Below are positions 22,949-35,299 of a stretch of 64,000 bases of DNA, in pieces; the first letter of the stretch is position 1; each line of letters opens with the position of its first letter. A model generated the notes under the pieces. That model saw only the letters and a program-made list of their open reading frames with translations, did not search any database and was not told where the DNA came from. The position numbers and the translations under genes were made by a program. This DNA comes from Clavulina sp. PMI_390 (Eukaryota > Basidiomycota > Agaricomycetes > Cantharellales > Hydnaceae), in contig WIDE01000090.1 in assembly GCA_015039315.1 (NCBI GenBank), forward strand, positions 37,131 through 101,130. The letters run 5' to 3'.

Positions 22949-25900
22949 ATGTCCAAGGCCGGGCAAGCTCCAGCGATTCCCAAAAACCGCGTGCTACCTT
23001 CAAAGGAGGCTACTCTCTTCAAAACTGTTCTGGTTCGTCACACCTCATCCCTGAGCAATCACCCAACAGCCCCAGCTTATGTACATGCTTCGTGTCCAGC
23101 AACTTTACGAGACTCAACAGTTCAAACGCGCCTTGAAAACCGCAGACCAGATTCTCAAAAAGGCGCCTAGTCATGGCGGTAGGAAACCTCTTATGGAAAC
23201 AGTATTCCCTAGCTAAACGTCAACATCTAGAAACGACCTCGATGAAGGGTCTCATCCTCACCCATATGAATCGGAAAGACGAAGGTGTCGAATTAGTGAA
23301 GAAGGGCGTAAAGCTTGATATCACATCCCACATCTGTTGGCACGTTCTTGGCCTCGTCCATCGCGCAGATCGGAATTATGAGGAAGCACTCAAGTGCTAT
23401 ACACAAGCCCTAAAATTTGACAAGGTGCGGGAGCTCTCCTATTGATGATTCAAAATCGATCTAACAGGCGGTGACTGTTCTATTCAGGATAATCTCAATA
23501 TTCTACGAGACTCCGCCCAGATGCAGATGCACCTCAGACACTTTGACGCTCTCGTCGAGTCGCGCCAAATATTACTCAAGTATCGAGCAAACCTGCGGCA
23601 AGGATGGGGTGCCCTCGCTGTTGCGTACCTTCTAAATGGCCAAGGCGAGGCCGCCAAGAAGGTCTTGGAACTTTATGAACGGACAGTCAAGAACGTGCCC
23701 AAATACGACCCGGAGCATTCTGAGGTTCTCCTTCTGCACGTCAGAATTTTGATTGAGCTAAAACAACTCGGGGAGGCTCTCGATTTCCTCAATGTCCATG
23801 CGAAAGAACGATCAATAACGGATAGGAAAGCAATCGTCATCAACAGAGGTACGCTCTCCCCTCGAGTGTTTTCGGGGTTGCTGCTTATTGGCCCCAACCA
23901 TTAGCACACATCTACACACAACTAGGGCGTGTAGAAGATGCGCGTGAGAGCTGGCGACACCTCATTGAAATGAACCAAGAATGTCACGAATACTACCAGG
24001 GCTTCCTCGCCACTCTTGGCTCCGACATTCGTGCGTTATTCAAAGAAAACCATCTTTAATATAACGTTGCTGATTAGCTCTACCTAATTTAGACGCGAAG
24101 ACGGGCGAATCCCATCAGCGGGCAATCAAGTCACTACGCGAGTTTACTGAGCAGTACCCAAAAGCTCTAGTGCCTCAGCGATTGCTCCTGAACCTTGTCT
24201 CAGGTAAGCTCTCCCATTCTTCAGGCACCCCAAATCTTCAGCAGTGTCATAACTTCTCAATATAGGTGATGAGTTCAGCAGCGCTGTTGAGCCATATATT
24301 AGGAGAGGGATCACACGAGGCATCCCTTCCTTATTTGCTGACCTCAAAACCCTATACGTTGACGCGGAGAAGCGGTCTACCATTGAACGCATTGCGGAAG
24401 CTATCCTGGCCGAGCAAGAAGCTACCCCTTCTGGTATGTCACCAGCAAGCACATCATCTGTGGTGAACTGACATTGGATATATCAGATCCGGCAATGCAA
24501 GAACCTCCGTCAACATTAGTTTGGACTCTGTATTTCCTGGGACAGCACTATGCCACAAGCCCCTCCACATATCCAAAAGCTCTCGAACTTCTTCGGAAGG
24601 GCATCGCACACACTCCGACTTTGACAGAACTCCACATGGCCGAGGCTCGCGTTATGAAACGCTGTGGAGATGTGCTTGGGGCTTCCGCCACGATGACGGT
24701 AGCGTGGCGCCTTGATCTTCAAGATCGCTTCCTCAACACGAAGAACGCCAAATACCTCTTAAGAGCTGGGTTCGTTGAGGAGGCTAACGCGATGCTGGGG
24801 CTTTTCACTAGAGTATGTTTTTTCTTCCGCTTGCTTATATCCCCCAACCTCGCTCATGTTGCCCAATTTTCAGAAAAAGGCCGTAAGTCCTGGAGCCGAT
24901 CTCGAAGACATGCAGTCATTACTCTATCTGCTCGAGGAAGGAGGCGCTCATCTCCGAGCCGGGAAGTTGCATCTCGCCCTGAAGCGCTACCACACTGTCG
25001 TCAAGGTATGACACCTTTTGCGACCAGGGATTCGGGCGATTCTGAATATCTTCCCCAGTTGTTTGATGATCACGAGGAAGATCAATACGACTTCCATTCG
25101 TACGCTTTACGGAAATATACTTACAATGCATACCTGAGCTTCATTGAATGGGAAGACACATTGCGATCTCATCCTGGTTATGCTACTGCTGCAATTGCTG
25201 CATCTAAGGTGCGTGCTGTATATCATTCTGCGCGATAGCTTACTGAAGACTCGGTATAGATCTATATACGATTACACGACAACCCAAAACTTGCGAAACC
25301 TGATAGTAAGGGCTATTCCACCTGCTCACGATCTCTCATTTAGCTAATTGCTTGATTAGTTTCGGCAGCAGCGAAGAAAGCCGCTAAAAAGGCCAAGAAA
25401 GCTGAGCACAAGCAAGCAGAAGAGAATGGGAAGAAGCCAGGTTAGTCATATACTCTTGCCTCTGTTGAATATGATCCCTCACGTGTGCATTATCAGCTGC
25501 AGCATCCAAAGATGACGACGAAGGGCCCACACCAGTCGACGACGATCCGGAAGGGCTGAAACTCTTGGCGACGGCAACGCCGCTGGATGTGGCAGCTAAA
25601 ATACTCCAGCCGCTCGCAACATTGCGGGCGGATATGTTGGAGGGTTGGATTGTTACCTACGACGTTGCCGTTCGAAGAGGTGCGAGCTTCTTGTGCATGG
25701 CTCGGCCCCATGATATCCTAACGCCGCCTTCCCTCCTTAGGAAAATACCTGCAAGCGCTCCGTGCACTGAACTCTGCAAAAGCGATTGATGCAACCAGCC
25801 CAGAACTCCACGTTCGTTTGGCAGACTTCAAGTCCCGCAGTACGTACACTGCTCATCCACTAGCTCCACATGTAATGCTGAATCATTGTTCTTGCAGTCA

Positions 25901-26429
25901 ACGCTCTCCCTTCTCCTCTACCTTCCGATGTTGGAGCTGTCGTTTCTTCAGGACTTGAATCCCTGCTACCTGGCGACCCATCACTTGAGGCTTTCAACAA
26001 TGCATTCCTCCAACAGTCTCCAGCAACTGCCTCTCGGTCATTAGCGGCAGCACAGGTGGCCAAAATCAATAAGCAACCTGTATCTGACGTTGAGAACTTG
26101 GTCTTCCAAATGCTGCATGATGAGGCTGAGCCCTCAATACCAGTACGTACATCTGAGCCGCTTGGAACAAGGATGTTGGGGACACTGACACCAATTGCTT
26201 TTCACAGCTATGTATTGAAGCTTTGTCTTTCCTCCGAACAGGCTTTGGAGAGAAGCCATCAGAGCGGGCAGACGAATTCCAGAAAGCTTGCGCTGATCGC
26301 TTCGTGTTATCGACCGTTTTCAAATCTGAACCAGAACTCCTCGCTATCAGGCAAGCGCATACCTTTGGTATTGGGGAAGATCGTGCGGATGATTCCGCAA
26401 AGCTAGAGGAGTCACCAGTAGTTCAATAG
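22949..26429 (+). CDS. NatA N-terminal acetyltransferase auxiliary subunit (Naa15/Nat1)
   Basis: Ribosome-binding scaffold of the NatA complex, which acetylates protein N-termini after methionine removal. The protein starts MSKAGQAPAIPKNRVLPSKE and is made of TPR repeats from about residue 20. Diagnostic blocks include ETTSMKGLILTHMNRKDEGV, DITSHICWHVLGLVHRADRN, YEEALKCYTQALKFDKDNLN, and GWGALAVAYLLNGQGEAAKK. Toward the C-terminus come LDLQDRFLNTKNAKYLLRAG, FHSYALRKYTYNAYLSFIEW and a Lys/Ala-rich helix KKAAKKAKKAEHKQAEENGK, all typical of Naa15. The last exon ends with GIGEDRADDSAKLEESPVVQ. About fifteen exons with short introns; length of roughly 840 residues matches the family. The catalytic partner Naa10 is not in this window. 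Confidence 0.93.
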
Positions 26430-26570
26430 TAGTTATGATGTAGATGGATCTTCTGGGTGATCTTTTCTATTTGAGGTGGAGGTTTACACTTGGTAGGATG
26501 AATACCACAATCATATTGATGAACAGATAATGTAGTTGATGTGTCCAGGATATTTGGGAAACGATCCGCA

Positions 26571-28207
26571 TTATCGGTTTGGAACATAGCTATAGATATG
26601 GGCTACGCCCCAACCTCCTTCCGGCGGGTAGACAATAAGCTCTCCACGCCATGGGTTCTGGGCCAAGTTGTCAATTTCAACATCAGATGGGATAAGCCCG
26701 ATGAGATGAGGGCGCGCTGCTGGTGTGGTTTGGGGGCTGCTTTCGGTGATTGTACACGTTCGACAGTGCAAGCGGCCGTCGTGGCAAGAAAATACAAAGA
26801 ATCTCTTTCCCAAATGAAGGGCATCGTATTTCTCGAATGCACCAAAATTCTCGCTCAGGTGTTCGGCAGGTAATAAGACGCGAAGCGGGGGGTCACTCTT
26901 CATCGGCATTACAAGCTGTCCTAGCCGATAAAAACGCGGATCACAGTCTCCACCAAATAAAATGGCTGTCCCCGAGTTAGAGCAGCTAACTCCGAGACCT
27001 TCGGGCCATGTGATGAGATCTAGCTCGACTCCAATGACCCTCGTGTCAAGGGGTCGCGAAGGTTCGGCATCACCAACTTCCTCTCTGCTTGAAGGAGATT
27101 CAGCTAGCAAAGAGACTTGAAAAAGACAGATCATGGTTTCACCATTCCCAGGGATAATAACTGTGATGGAGACTTGCTTTGATTCTGGCACTGGATCCAA
27201 TACCATATATCGCAAGTTGTTCTAGTTGTAGTGTTCTGTAAGGCCAATGGAACGGAACAGGGATGGGGAAGGCTCACTTCTAAGTACCGATGAGAAATCC
27301 TGCCATAAGTAGTTCTGAAGAGGTCCCGGACAGTTATAACTTCGTCGTCACTGAGGGTAGCCAGGTATCTTCCATCTGAGGTGACGAACGGGACAACGAT
27401 AGAAGATCCCAACGCTTTCCAGGCATCCTTCCCTATCCTAATCTTCTCTGTTGCAACGCTCAAATCGCGAAGATCTACAACCAATTGATAGAGGCTATGG
27501 AAAAGATATCAACAACAATATCAAGCCTCTGGGCAGAAATGATACTGACTTCCATTCATGGATTTCATCAACGTCAACTCCAACGACAATTCTATAAGCC
27601 GAAGCATCCTCCGTCGGCAGCAGTCGCATATTCACCGAATACATTGATCCCAATTGTTCGGGCGCATCGATGACAGCTAGAGCCCGAGGGTAGAAATCCA
27701 GTCCTGCCTTGTGTGAGATTCCGAGCCCCAGATCCCAAATCACGACGATCTCAGCACTAGATATCGTCACGATGTATCTTCCTCCAGGTATGACCCGGCT
27801 TTGCATGATAATCTCAGTTTCGGACTCGGGGGAGGTAAGGTCTGGGCAGAATCGCATGACTGATTCGGAGATGCAAATAGAATTCGGGGATAATAGCTTG
27901 TGGGCCATCCGATAGGGGCGCACAGCTGTCAACTCTAGCTGATACCTGTCCATCTTATCGAAGGGGAAAGTGCAACTGGGCACATAGTTTGCCGCGCATT
28001 GGATTCGCAGAAAGCGATTCCAGACCCCCGTCTCGAGGGTGACGTCATGGAGGGCTTTAGACACCTGTAGAAAAGTGATGTGCAAATCAGTCAATATCTC
28101 TCTGCTGGAGTCGACAAATCTGTGCAGCCTACCATTCGCAAACAGACGATATCCCGCGGGTCATCTAAATACACGAGGACCTCAAGCCACACGTCACGGA
28201 CTAGCAT
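26571..28207 (-). CDS. F-box-like/beta-propeller protein, array copy 1
   Basis: First of four same-strand paralogs. The N-terminal exon MLVRDVWLEVLVYLDDPRD-IVCLRMV resembles an F-box, the Skp1-binding part of SCF ubiquitin ligases. After introns come VSKALHDVTLETGVWNRFLR, YVPSCTFPFDKMDRYQLELT and a WD-like strand GGRYIVTISSAEIVVIWDLG. Then TSDGRYLATLSDDEVITVRD and a long last exon starting RYMVLDPVPESKQVSITVII and ending AHIYSYVPNR. The product is about 490 residues with a probable beta-propeller body. The usual upstream N-terminus of other copies (Met plus 12-16 residues before the F-box) is open here but lacks ATG, ending at an in-frame stop, so the start is the internal Met and the F-box begins at once. 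No other damage seen. The substrate is unknown. Confidence 0.7.
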
Positions 28208-28931
28208 TACGATGCTCTTTTTGTTTTCGAATATCTTGTTCTTCTCGGGCGTCTGGAGTGTCCCCTGATTGCAAAGAGTTGATCAAGGTGTTCAGTGTGA
28301 CAACGCGACGTGATGAGGCCACCAGCCGTTTTTCGTCACAGGCCTGCGGCTCGACCACATGCTCCCTATGGACTCGTTACGAGGTGACCCTCTTTCAGCA
28401 GCCTCCAGCATTCAATTCCAAGGTGCTCACAAAACACTGCGCGCTAAATTACCTGAGAGCCGGAAATCCATTGGCACATGCTGCCTGGTGGAGCCCAGCC
28501 TTCAATGCCGCTATTTCTTGCTGACGCAGTGCTATGAATGCGCTACAAGGCCGATCCTAGATAACATTTATAGCTGTGCCTCGAAACTCTGTCTTCCTCT
28601 GAATAAGCTGCGTAGAGAAATCTCTAGTAGTTGAATGATTGAGAGAATGAGATCGAGCCATCAGAGCGAGCAGGAAAATTCCAGACAAAGCAGCGATGAT
28701 GGCTCCGCATTGTTATCTGCGATCGAAGTGAACTTTCACTTCTTGCCATCCGGAAGGCCTATCCTTTTAGAATCGAGGAATCGCTGGGGTTCGAGCGTGA
28801 TGCAGTTAGCCCTACCACCCTGTTCATCATCCGAATTTTCAATCATCAATTGCATGAGTACAGGTAAGATAGTAAATTAAATGTTATGATCGGCATATCT
28901 GATACATATGGATACGAAAAAATAGGACTCA
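28208..28931. other. Spacer between F-box array copies 1 and 2
   Basis: No gene is supported. The left end is the upstream region of copy 1, including the shared word TGTGACAACGCGAC at 28296-28309 and TTCGTCACAGG nearby. The right end is the 3' flank of copy 2. Confidence 0.45.
28296..28309 (-). promoter_or_regulatory. Shared 14-bp word upstream of F-box copy 1
   Basis: TGTGACAACGCGAC (plus-strand reading) lies about 90 nt upstream of the copy 1 start codon. The same 14 bases recur at 32771-32784, and a relaxed form (TGTGA, then CGCGAC) occurs at 35054-35070 upstream of copy 3. It may be a promoter element kept through duplication. No binding factor is known to me. Confidence 0.4.
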
Positions 28932-30628
28932 TCAATCTGAAGTATACTGATAAACATGAACTTCACCCCAGGCTCCGGATGGCGCACACACCAGGAGCTC
29001 TCCTTGCCATGGATTACGAGTGACGTGGAAGATTCTAACATCAGAGGGAACGAATCCAATGAGACGGAGAGGTGCAGTAGCTGTGGCTGCGTCATCGCTT
29101 TCTATGATCGTGGACACCTGGCAATGAAGTCGACCAGCATTGCAAGAAAGCACCAAAAATGTCTTTCCTAACCAAAGACCACGACAGTGAACGAACGGTT
29201 CCACATGCTCACCTAGGCGTTCAGCAGGTAATAACACGCGAAGGTGGTGGCGGTTTTTGGCAGGCAGCGCTAGGTCACCAAACCGATAGAAGCGTGGCGC
29301 ACTCTTCTTACCAAATAACACCGCGTTTGCCGATTTGGGCAACGTAGTCCCAAGACCGGTGGGCGTATCAACACAATACTTTAGCTCCATTTCCACAAGC
29401 CGCACGTCCAAGGGCTGTGAGGGTTCCGGGGTATTGCTGTTTGCTATACCAGAGGCGGACCCGGCTAATAACGGCACTTGGAAGAGGCAGAGTAGTGTTT
29501 CACCACTATCTGGAGTGATAACTGTGACGTAAATATGCCGAGAATCTGGGGTTGGGTCAAACACGACATATGAGTCCATCTATTGTTGGTATTCAGCCGA
29601 GGCAATGGAGCAGAACAACAAATGTAAAAGACTCACAGTGATGAAGCGGTGGGAGATCTGACCGGAAATGTCCTCAAACAGGTCTCGAATGGTTATTACC
29701 TGACGAGTTGACTCCACAATAGCAAGCTATCTGCCATCGGGAGTAGTGATCACATCAGCGAGCGAAGTGCCCAAAGCTTCCCAGACCCCTTCCTTCATAT
29801 TGTTCTTCTCCTTTCTAGTGCTCAGCTGAAGAAGGTCCACAACTAAGTGATAGAAGCTAGAGAAAAATGTGAATAGCAATACCCAACGCTGTGTCCATCA
29901 GAGACACCCACTTCCAAACATTTTCCTCATCACCATCAACTCCAAGGATAATTCTGTAGCTTGAAGAGTTCTTCGTAGGAGTTAATTGTATGTTGACCGA
30001 AATCTCTCCTGGTAATGGTTCCGGAGGATCAATAAGTGCTAAAGCTCGAGGACAAAGCTTCCGGTCGCCTTTGGGGAGCAGGCTGGACCATAGGTCCCAG
30101 ACCACAATCAACTGAGCGCTAGATATCGTCACAAGATATCTTCCACCAGGGATAATCGCCGTTTCCATGATCTTCTCAGTGGCGGACTCCGCAGCGGTGA
30201 TGTTGGGGCAGAGCCGTAACACCGATTGGGAAACACACATTGGCTCTGGTGACAGGAGCTTATGAGCCATTCGGAACGGTCGCAGGGCCGCCAATTCAAG
30301 CTGATTACGGTCCATATCACTGAATGGGAAAGTGCAGGCGGGCACGTAGTTGACGGCGCATTGGATTCGCAGAAATCGATTCCATACCACGGATTCAAGA
30401 GTGAAACCCTGAAGTGGTTTGGAAACCTATAAAGGAATAAGTCCCAAAATCAATGAACATATCGAGCAATGTGGTCGACGATTCGGATTGCCTAACCATT
30501 CGCAAGCAGATGATGTCTCTTGGATCGTCGAAGTATTGGAGGATCTCGAGCCATACGTCCCGGCCGAGCAGTAAGGCGCTATTTTTGCATTCATTCTTCT
30601 TTTTTTGTTTCTTCTTTTTCCCAGACAT
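28932..30628 (-). pseudogene. F-box-like/beta-propeller protein, array copy 2, with internal stop
   Basis: Paralog of copy 1. It begins MSGKKKKQKKKNECKNSALL, then F-box-like GRDVWLEILQYFDDPRDIIC. Later exons read YVPACTFPFSDMDRNQLELA and GGRYLVTISSAQLIVVWDLW. In the next exon the frame runs FYHLVVDLLQLSTRKEKNN and EALGTSLADVITTPDGR and then meets TAG (plus-strand 29727-29729). It reopens with LAIVESTRQVITIRDLFEDI in the same frame. The other three copies have DGRY at this point, so a tyrosine codon has become a stop. The downstream exon of about 215 codons is still open and ends HVYQYTSD, so the damage looks recent. Either the copy is a young pseudogene or it makes a truncated protein with F-box and half the propeller; a sequencing error is also possible. 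Confidence 0.65.
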
Positions 30629-33326
30629 GGTGAGAGGTTCTTTTGATGTGGCGGATGTTCCTGGGAGCCAGATCCCAGGCTATGAGAGGCCTTAGCGGGG
30701 ACCATCACAAAATCGTCACATCACGCTGTCACCAGGCTTCGTCCAGCTAGGAGGCAAAACCCTCACAGATTCGTCACAGAACCGTCACGGCCACCAACAG
30801 ATAGAAGGGATATGGTTCATACAGTCAACAACTCTTTGACGTGTAATAATTTTATCGAATTTTTTACGCATTTATTCTGGCAAGATACTAGCGATGGCCG
30901 CAGGAAATGGCGAATAGTGTACCCAAGCTTGCTGCTGTTGCTGCTGCTCACTTTGACCACCTGGATGCAACGTAACATGGATGAGTCCGGCCACGCTTAA
31001 TCACATCCTCCTCCCCCAATTGCCATCGACAGTGCACCAAGGCTTGCTGGTTAGCCCTACCAATCTTTCTTGTCAATCTATACTTTTGACTCGCTCTAGA
31101 CCGTCAATGATGTACTCCCGACGGTTTCAAAACACTCAATTTGCTCATTCTTCTCGGTTGCTCACTGGTGGATCGGAGTCTAATGCTTTTACGAGAGCAT
31201 CTCATGCAACATGCACCCACGACTGTTCCAGCTTTGCTTACTCGACGCTGGTTTGCCATGCTGAGGTTGATTGTGTTGCTCCCTACAAGATGCGTTGGTG
31301 AAAACACGAGCTGTCACTACGCTTTTATCACCTACTCAATCCTGAGAATCTGACTTCGCTGGAGTGACTAAAAGGGAATATGGGCCATATTCTGCAAGTA
31401 GGGAGGCCCTCGCGTTTGATCCCCCTCGATGGTTCCTCCTCCACCTGCTCGTTTCATCCTTGACAGCACAATCCACATTGACTCCACATGTGCGTAAACT
31501 CCGCATATTGACTTAGCTTTTGGTACGCATGCAGTGCTCCGGGGAGGCCCTTGGAACCTCATTCAGCATAAGGTGCTCTTCTGGTGAGGATGCTCACGGT
31601 TTCGTGGCGTGTATGCTTGGCTGTGGTCAAAGCGTGTCGGACTTTGGCTTTTATAGCACACAGGATCGCCCCAGGGGAAGAACGACAACCATCTCACTCT
31701 GAACTGCAGCTGTGCTTCTGCCATGATTGTCCTGGGTGATGATGTTTTTCTACGTTTAATGGTCCCCATAATATCTCACAGGATTTTGTGGGCCCGTTCC
31801 GTGAGATTCGCATCACTCAGAAGATGTTTGTCCAAGTGCGTTTCTTTCATTGCTGACTGCTAGGAACTAATACGCCGAGCGTGCATGGACTACGCTCCCG
31901 CTCCCCTGCATTCTCCACTCATCATGTTCCCCTTTTCCACGTCAAAGCTGTTCTCGAAGATGCCTTAGTGGTGGTGGAAGTTAATACCATGCATCATTCC
32001 TGGCCCAACTATCAAACTTTCACTGCCCATGCGGCGAACATCTACGTCCTTCCGCCCTGGCCTGGCGCTGAACCTTCCCGTTGCCGCAACTCCATTCATC
32101 ACTACTACACCGCCTCTGATTTGCCTGGTGCTAGTGTCGCTACATCCAATGCTAGAATTTCTGTCACGATGGGTTAATCACCACCAGTGTACACGACCAC
32201 CCGAAGGGAGAAAGACCCTGATGTCTCTCCTGTCGGAGGATCCAACACCTCCGCAAGCACAGCTTGATGTCGTCAGGTGCTGCTGGGAATAAGGGCAAGA
32301 CGCAAGCTATGGGCAATGTTCCAACCAACATTTGGGGGGGAAAATCCCGCAAATAGGTAAGTACATATAGGTGTCTCAATCGTCCAATGCAGTGAGCGCG
32401 TTAATTAAACTCATCTAATTAGGGCACGATGGCGTCCCTTCCCCGCAAGCTCCGCCGAAGGCTTCTCTTCCTCAGATGCGGCTGATAGCCTCATTGATGA
32501 TCACATGAACTTTTTTATTCTCCATTGGTGCTTTGCTTTCTTGTTTCTTGTCTGCCTGTCTTACAATAGCACCCATGATGTACTTCGTTCACGTTGTTCA
32601 AGGCTTGTGTACTCGCGATGTGGGTTTATGAGTGTCACTTATGCTCTTAACGTCATTGGTGCCTCCGCCAATTTCCTTTTCTACGGCTAATCGCATTGGG
32701 TGGAAGCTAGGCTCCCAGGTTTGCCGCTCGTCGGCCCTCCCAAGTTTTAGGACAATGGCCCAAGTGCGGCTGTGACAACGCGACTGTAACGCTAGTCACG
32801 GCTCCCTGTTGAGCCGTGCGATCCTCCAGCAATCGCTCGGAATTATTTCACTTCAGCTCCACTAGAGCCCACTTGTCGAGATAAATAATCCAACTTTATC
32901 CTTTGCCGAGAGCGGATATGCGCTATATACTACATGAGAATGCAGAACAGTTTACCGTTGAGCCGCTACCATTCTAGGCGCGCCTTGAAGCTGTAATATT
33001 TGCGTAGATAGTTTCGTTTAAAACGATGAGTGAGGCGGCCTATTGATTACAACTTCCGCGAGGCCCTTGTAACGCTTCGTTCTCATCGTCAACACTCTTT
33101 GAGGTCGTGCCTGATCCTTGATGCAATCCATATATTTGGTATCGGAGAAATTGCTGGGCAGAATATTCAGCAGAAGCCAAGGGATCGCTGCTCACGCTGT
33201 AGTAGCGATCCTGACACAGGTTCTTTTGGGCAATTAGAGATCATAATCTGCATTAGAACGCCTACTCGCCCCTGCACAACGGCCCGTGTCTACAGTACAG
33301 AGCACAGTGAGCTACTTGGACATCCA
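30629..33326. other. 2.7 kb stretch without supportable genes, splitting the F-box array
   Basis: Short open frames occur on both strands, but none joins into a spliced model or shows a family motif. I searched by eye for the F-box signature and the GGRY...WDL strand seen in the array and found neither. Near 30700-30795 the upstream region of copy 2 carries three CGTCAC words. At 32771-32784 an exact copy of the word found upstream of copy 1 occurs without a gene next to it. No terminal repeats or transposase-like frame were seen. Confidence 0.5.
32771..32784 (-). repeat. Orphan copy of the F-box upstream word
   Basis: TGTGACAACGCGAC is identical to 28296-28309, but no F-box gene starts within reach on the minus strand. 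It could mark the upstream region of a lost array copy. A 14-bp match could also be chance or a common factor site. Confidence 0.35.
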
Positions 33327-35003
33327 TTATGTGGTATAGTGGTAAACATGAACTTGTCCCCAAGCTCCCTCCGGTGCAGAAACCATCAGCTCTCCGCGCC
33401 ATGTATTCTGCCGGAAATGGTTTATTTCAACATCAGGTAGAATGAATCCAATCAAATCAGGAGGTGCTGCGGTTGTGGTTGGTTGGCCGCTTTCCACGAC
33501 TGTACACGGTTGGCAGTAGAGGCAACCATCACCGTAAGAAAAAGCAAAGAATCTCTCGCCCACCCAAAACCCGTCCCACTCCTCGGATGTATCCAAATGT
33601 TCGGCCAAGCTTTCGGCATGGAACAAAACACGAAGTGAAGGGTTGTCCTTTGCGGCTTGGCCCACTCGGAAGATACGTGGTTCAGACTCTCGATTGTACA
33701 ACAGTATGCTGCTCGAGTTGGAGCAACAAGTGCCGAGATCCTCAGGCCAATTCAACGACGAAAGTTCTGGCTCTGTAAACCAGGTATCGAGGGGTTGTGA
33801 ACGCTCCGGACGATCAGCTTCCTCGGCATTCGGACCAGCTTGAGGCAACAAAAGCACTCGGAAAAGGGAAAAAGTCGTTTGGTCATCCTCGAGAAAAATG
33901 ACTGTGGCGTTTATTTGTTGTGGATCGGGCGTGGGGTCCAAAAAAATGTGCGGCGCTGGTTCCTGTGTACGTGTGAGTGAATGGGCAACAAGTCAAATCA
34001 AGAGCAATGTAAGCTCACTGGTAGGAAGGGGTGGTAGATTCGGCCGGAAGTGGCCTCGAAGAGATCTTGTATGTATATTAAGTCTTCATGGAAGGTGGCG
34101 AAATATCTGCCGTCTCGGGTGAAGAACGGACAGCCAATAGAAGTATTCAATAATTCCCAGGCAGTCTGCTCTATCATTTTTTTTTCTGCCTTACAACCTA
34201 ACTCATAAAGATCCACGATCAGGTGATAGAGGCTATGAAGAAGAAATTCACAACAATACATGCTTCTGAAACCAATGAGATGCTCACTTCCAGTCGTTTG
34301 TGTCGTGGGTATCGACTCCGAGTACGACTCTGTAGCTAGAAGAGTCTTTCGTGGGCAACACTCGCAGCATGATTGTGTAAATCGAGAATAATCGTTCAGG
34401 GGCATCGATTACAGCTAATGCTTGAGGGCTGGACTCTGGCCCTCCTTCAAGGGCGGATGAGAGTCCTAAATCCCAGACAACGACTTTCTGGGCGCTGGAG
34501 GCCGTCACGACATATCTTCCCCCGGCAATCACTGAAATATCCAGGATAGTCTCATCGGCAGAGTCTTCAGAGGTAGGAACTGAGTAGAGTCGCAACACGG
34601 TTTCCATAATACACATGGGATCGGGCGACAATAGCTTGTGGATCATCCGATAGGGGCGCGTAGTCACTCGCTCTAGCTGATGCCTGTCCATGTCACTGAA
34701 AGGGAATGTGCAGCTGGGCACGTAGTTTACCGCGCACTGAGTTCGCAGAAATCGATTCCAAACTCCCATCTCGAGAGTGATGAGTTGGAGCCATTTGGAC
34801 ACCTGGAGGAAAGGAAGTTTCCAGTCAATGACAGTCCCATGGTGAGTCAGATACACCTAGTCAGTCAGCACCATTCGCAAGCACAATATGTCTCTTGGGT
34901 CGTCAAAGTGTAGAAGAATTTCAAGCCACACATCGCGATCTAGCACGAGGATACTTGTTTTGGATCCGATGTTTGGGTTCCATATCTCATTATCCTCGGA
35001 CAT
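33327..35003 (-). CDS. F-box-like/beta-propeller protein, array copy 3
   Basis: The start is taken at MSEDNEIWNPNIGSKTSILV by comparison with the other copies; an in-frame ATG further upstream at 35147 would add 48 poorly supported residues. The F-box-like part is DRDVWLEILLHFDDPRDILC. Following exons give VSKWLQLITLEMGVWNRFLR, YVPSCTFPFSDMDRHQLERV, GGRYVVTASSAQKVVVWDLG and FFTRDGRYFATFHEDLIYIQ. The last exon begins with DPTPDPQQINATVIFLEDD and ends HVYHYTT. The copy is undamaged as spliced, about 490 residues. As an F-box protein it would recruit a target to an SCF ligase, but this role is inferred from the N-terminal motif only, and the target is unknown. Confidence 0.72.
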
Positions 35004-35299
35004 GCGGCAAGTCTTCCCGAGTGTGAGGACTGTGTTGAGACGGGGTGCTGGGTTGTGATGATGACGCGACTCAGCCGCCTGGCGTGACAATCGAGTCACC
35101 TGCAAGCCGAGGACCAACTCAACTCTGCCACAACTATCATTGGGCATATTATCTCGTGAGTTCGTGTGGCAGTGGGCCCTGCTACTGCCAAAGCTCGATC
35201 AAAACCCAAATGAAATCGCATGACTACGAAAAATGACCAATACACTAGGAATACATGTACATGCAAATGAGAATAAGCAGTAATGGTACATACAATGGA

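Noticed and set aside
31104..31353. Overlapping short frames on both strands, one Leu-rich
   Set aside because: Neither strand gives a motif or a spliced model; the Leu-rich look comes from CTG-type simple sequence nearby.
31881..32177. Plus-strand frame of 98 codons in the F-box array gap
   Set aside because: No recognisable domain, no exon partner and no promoter motif; could be a fossil, but I cannot support a gene.
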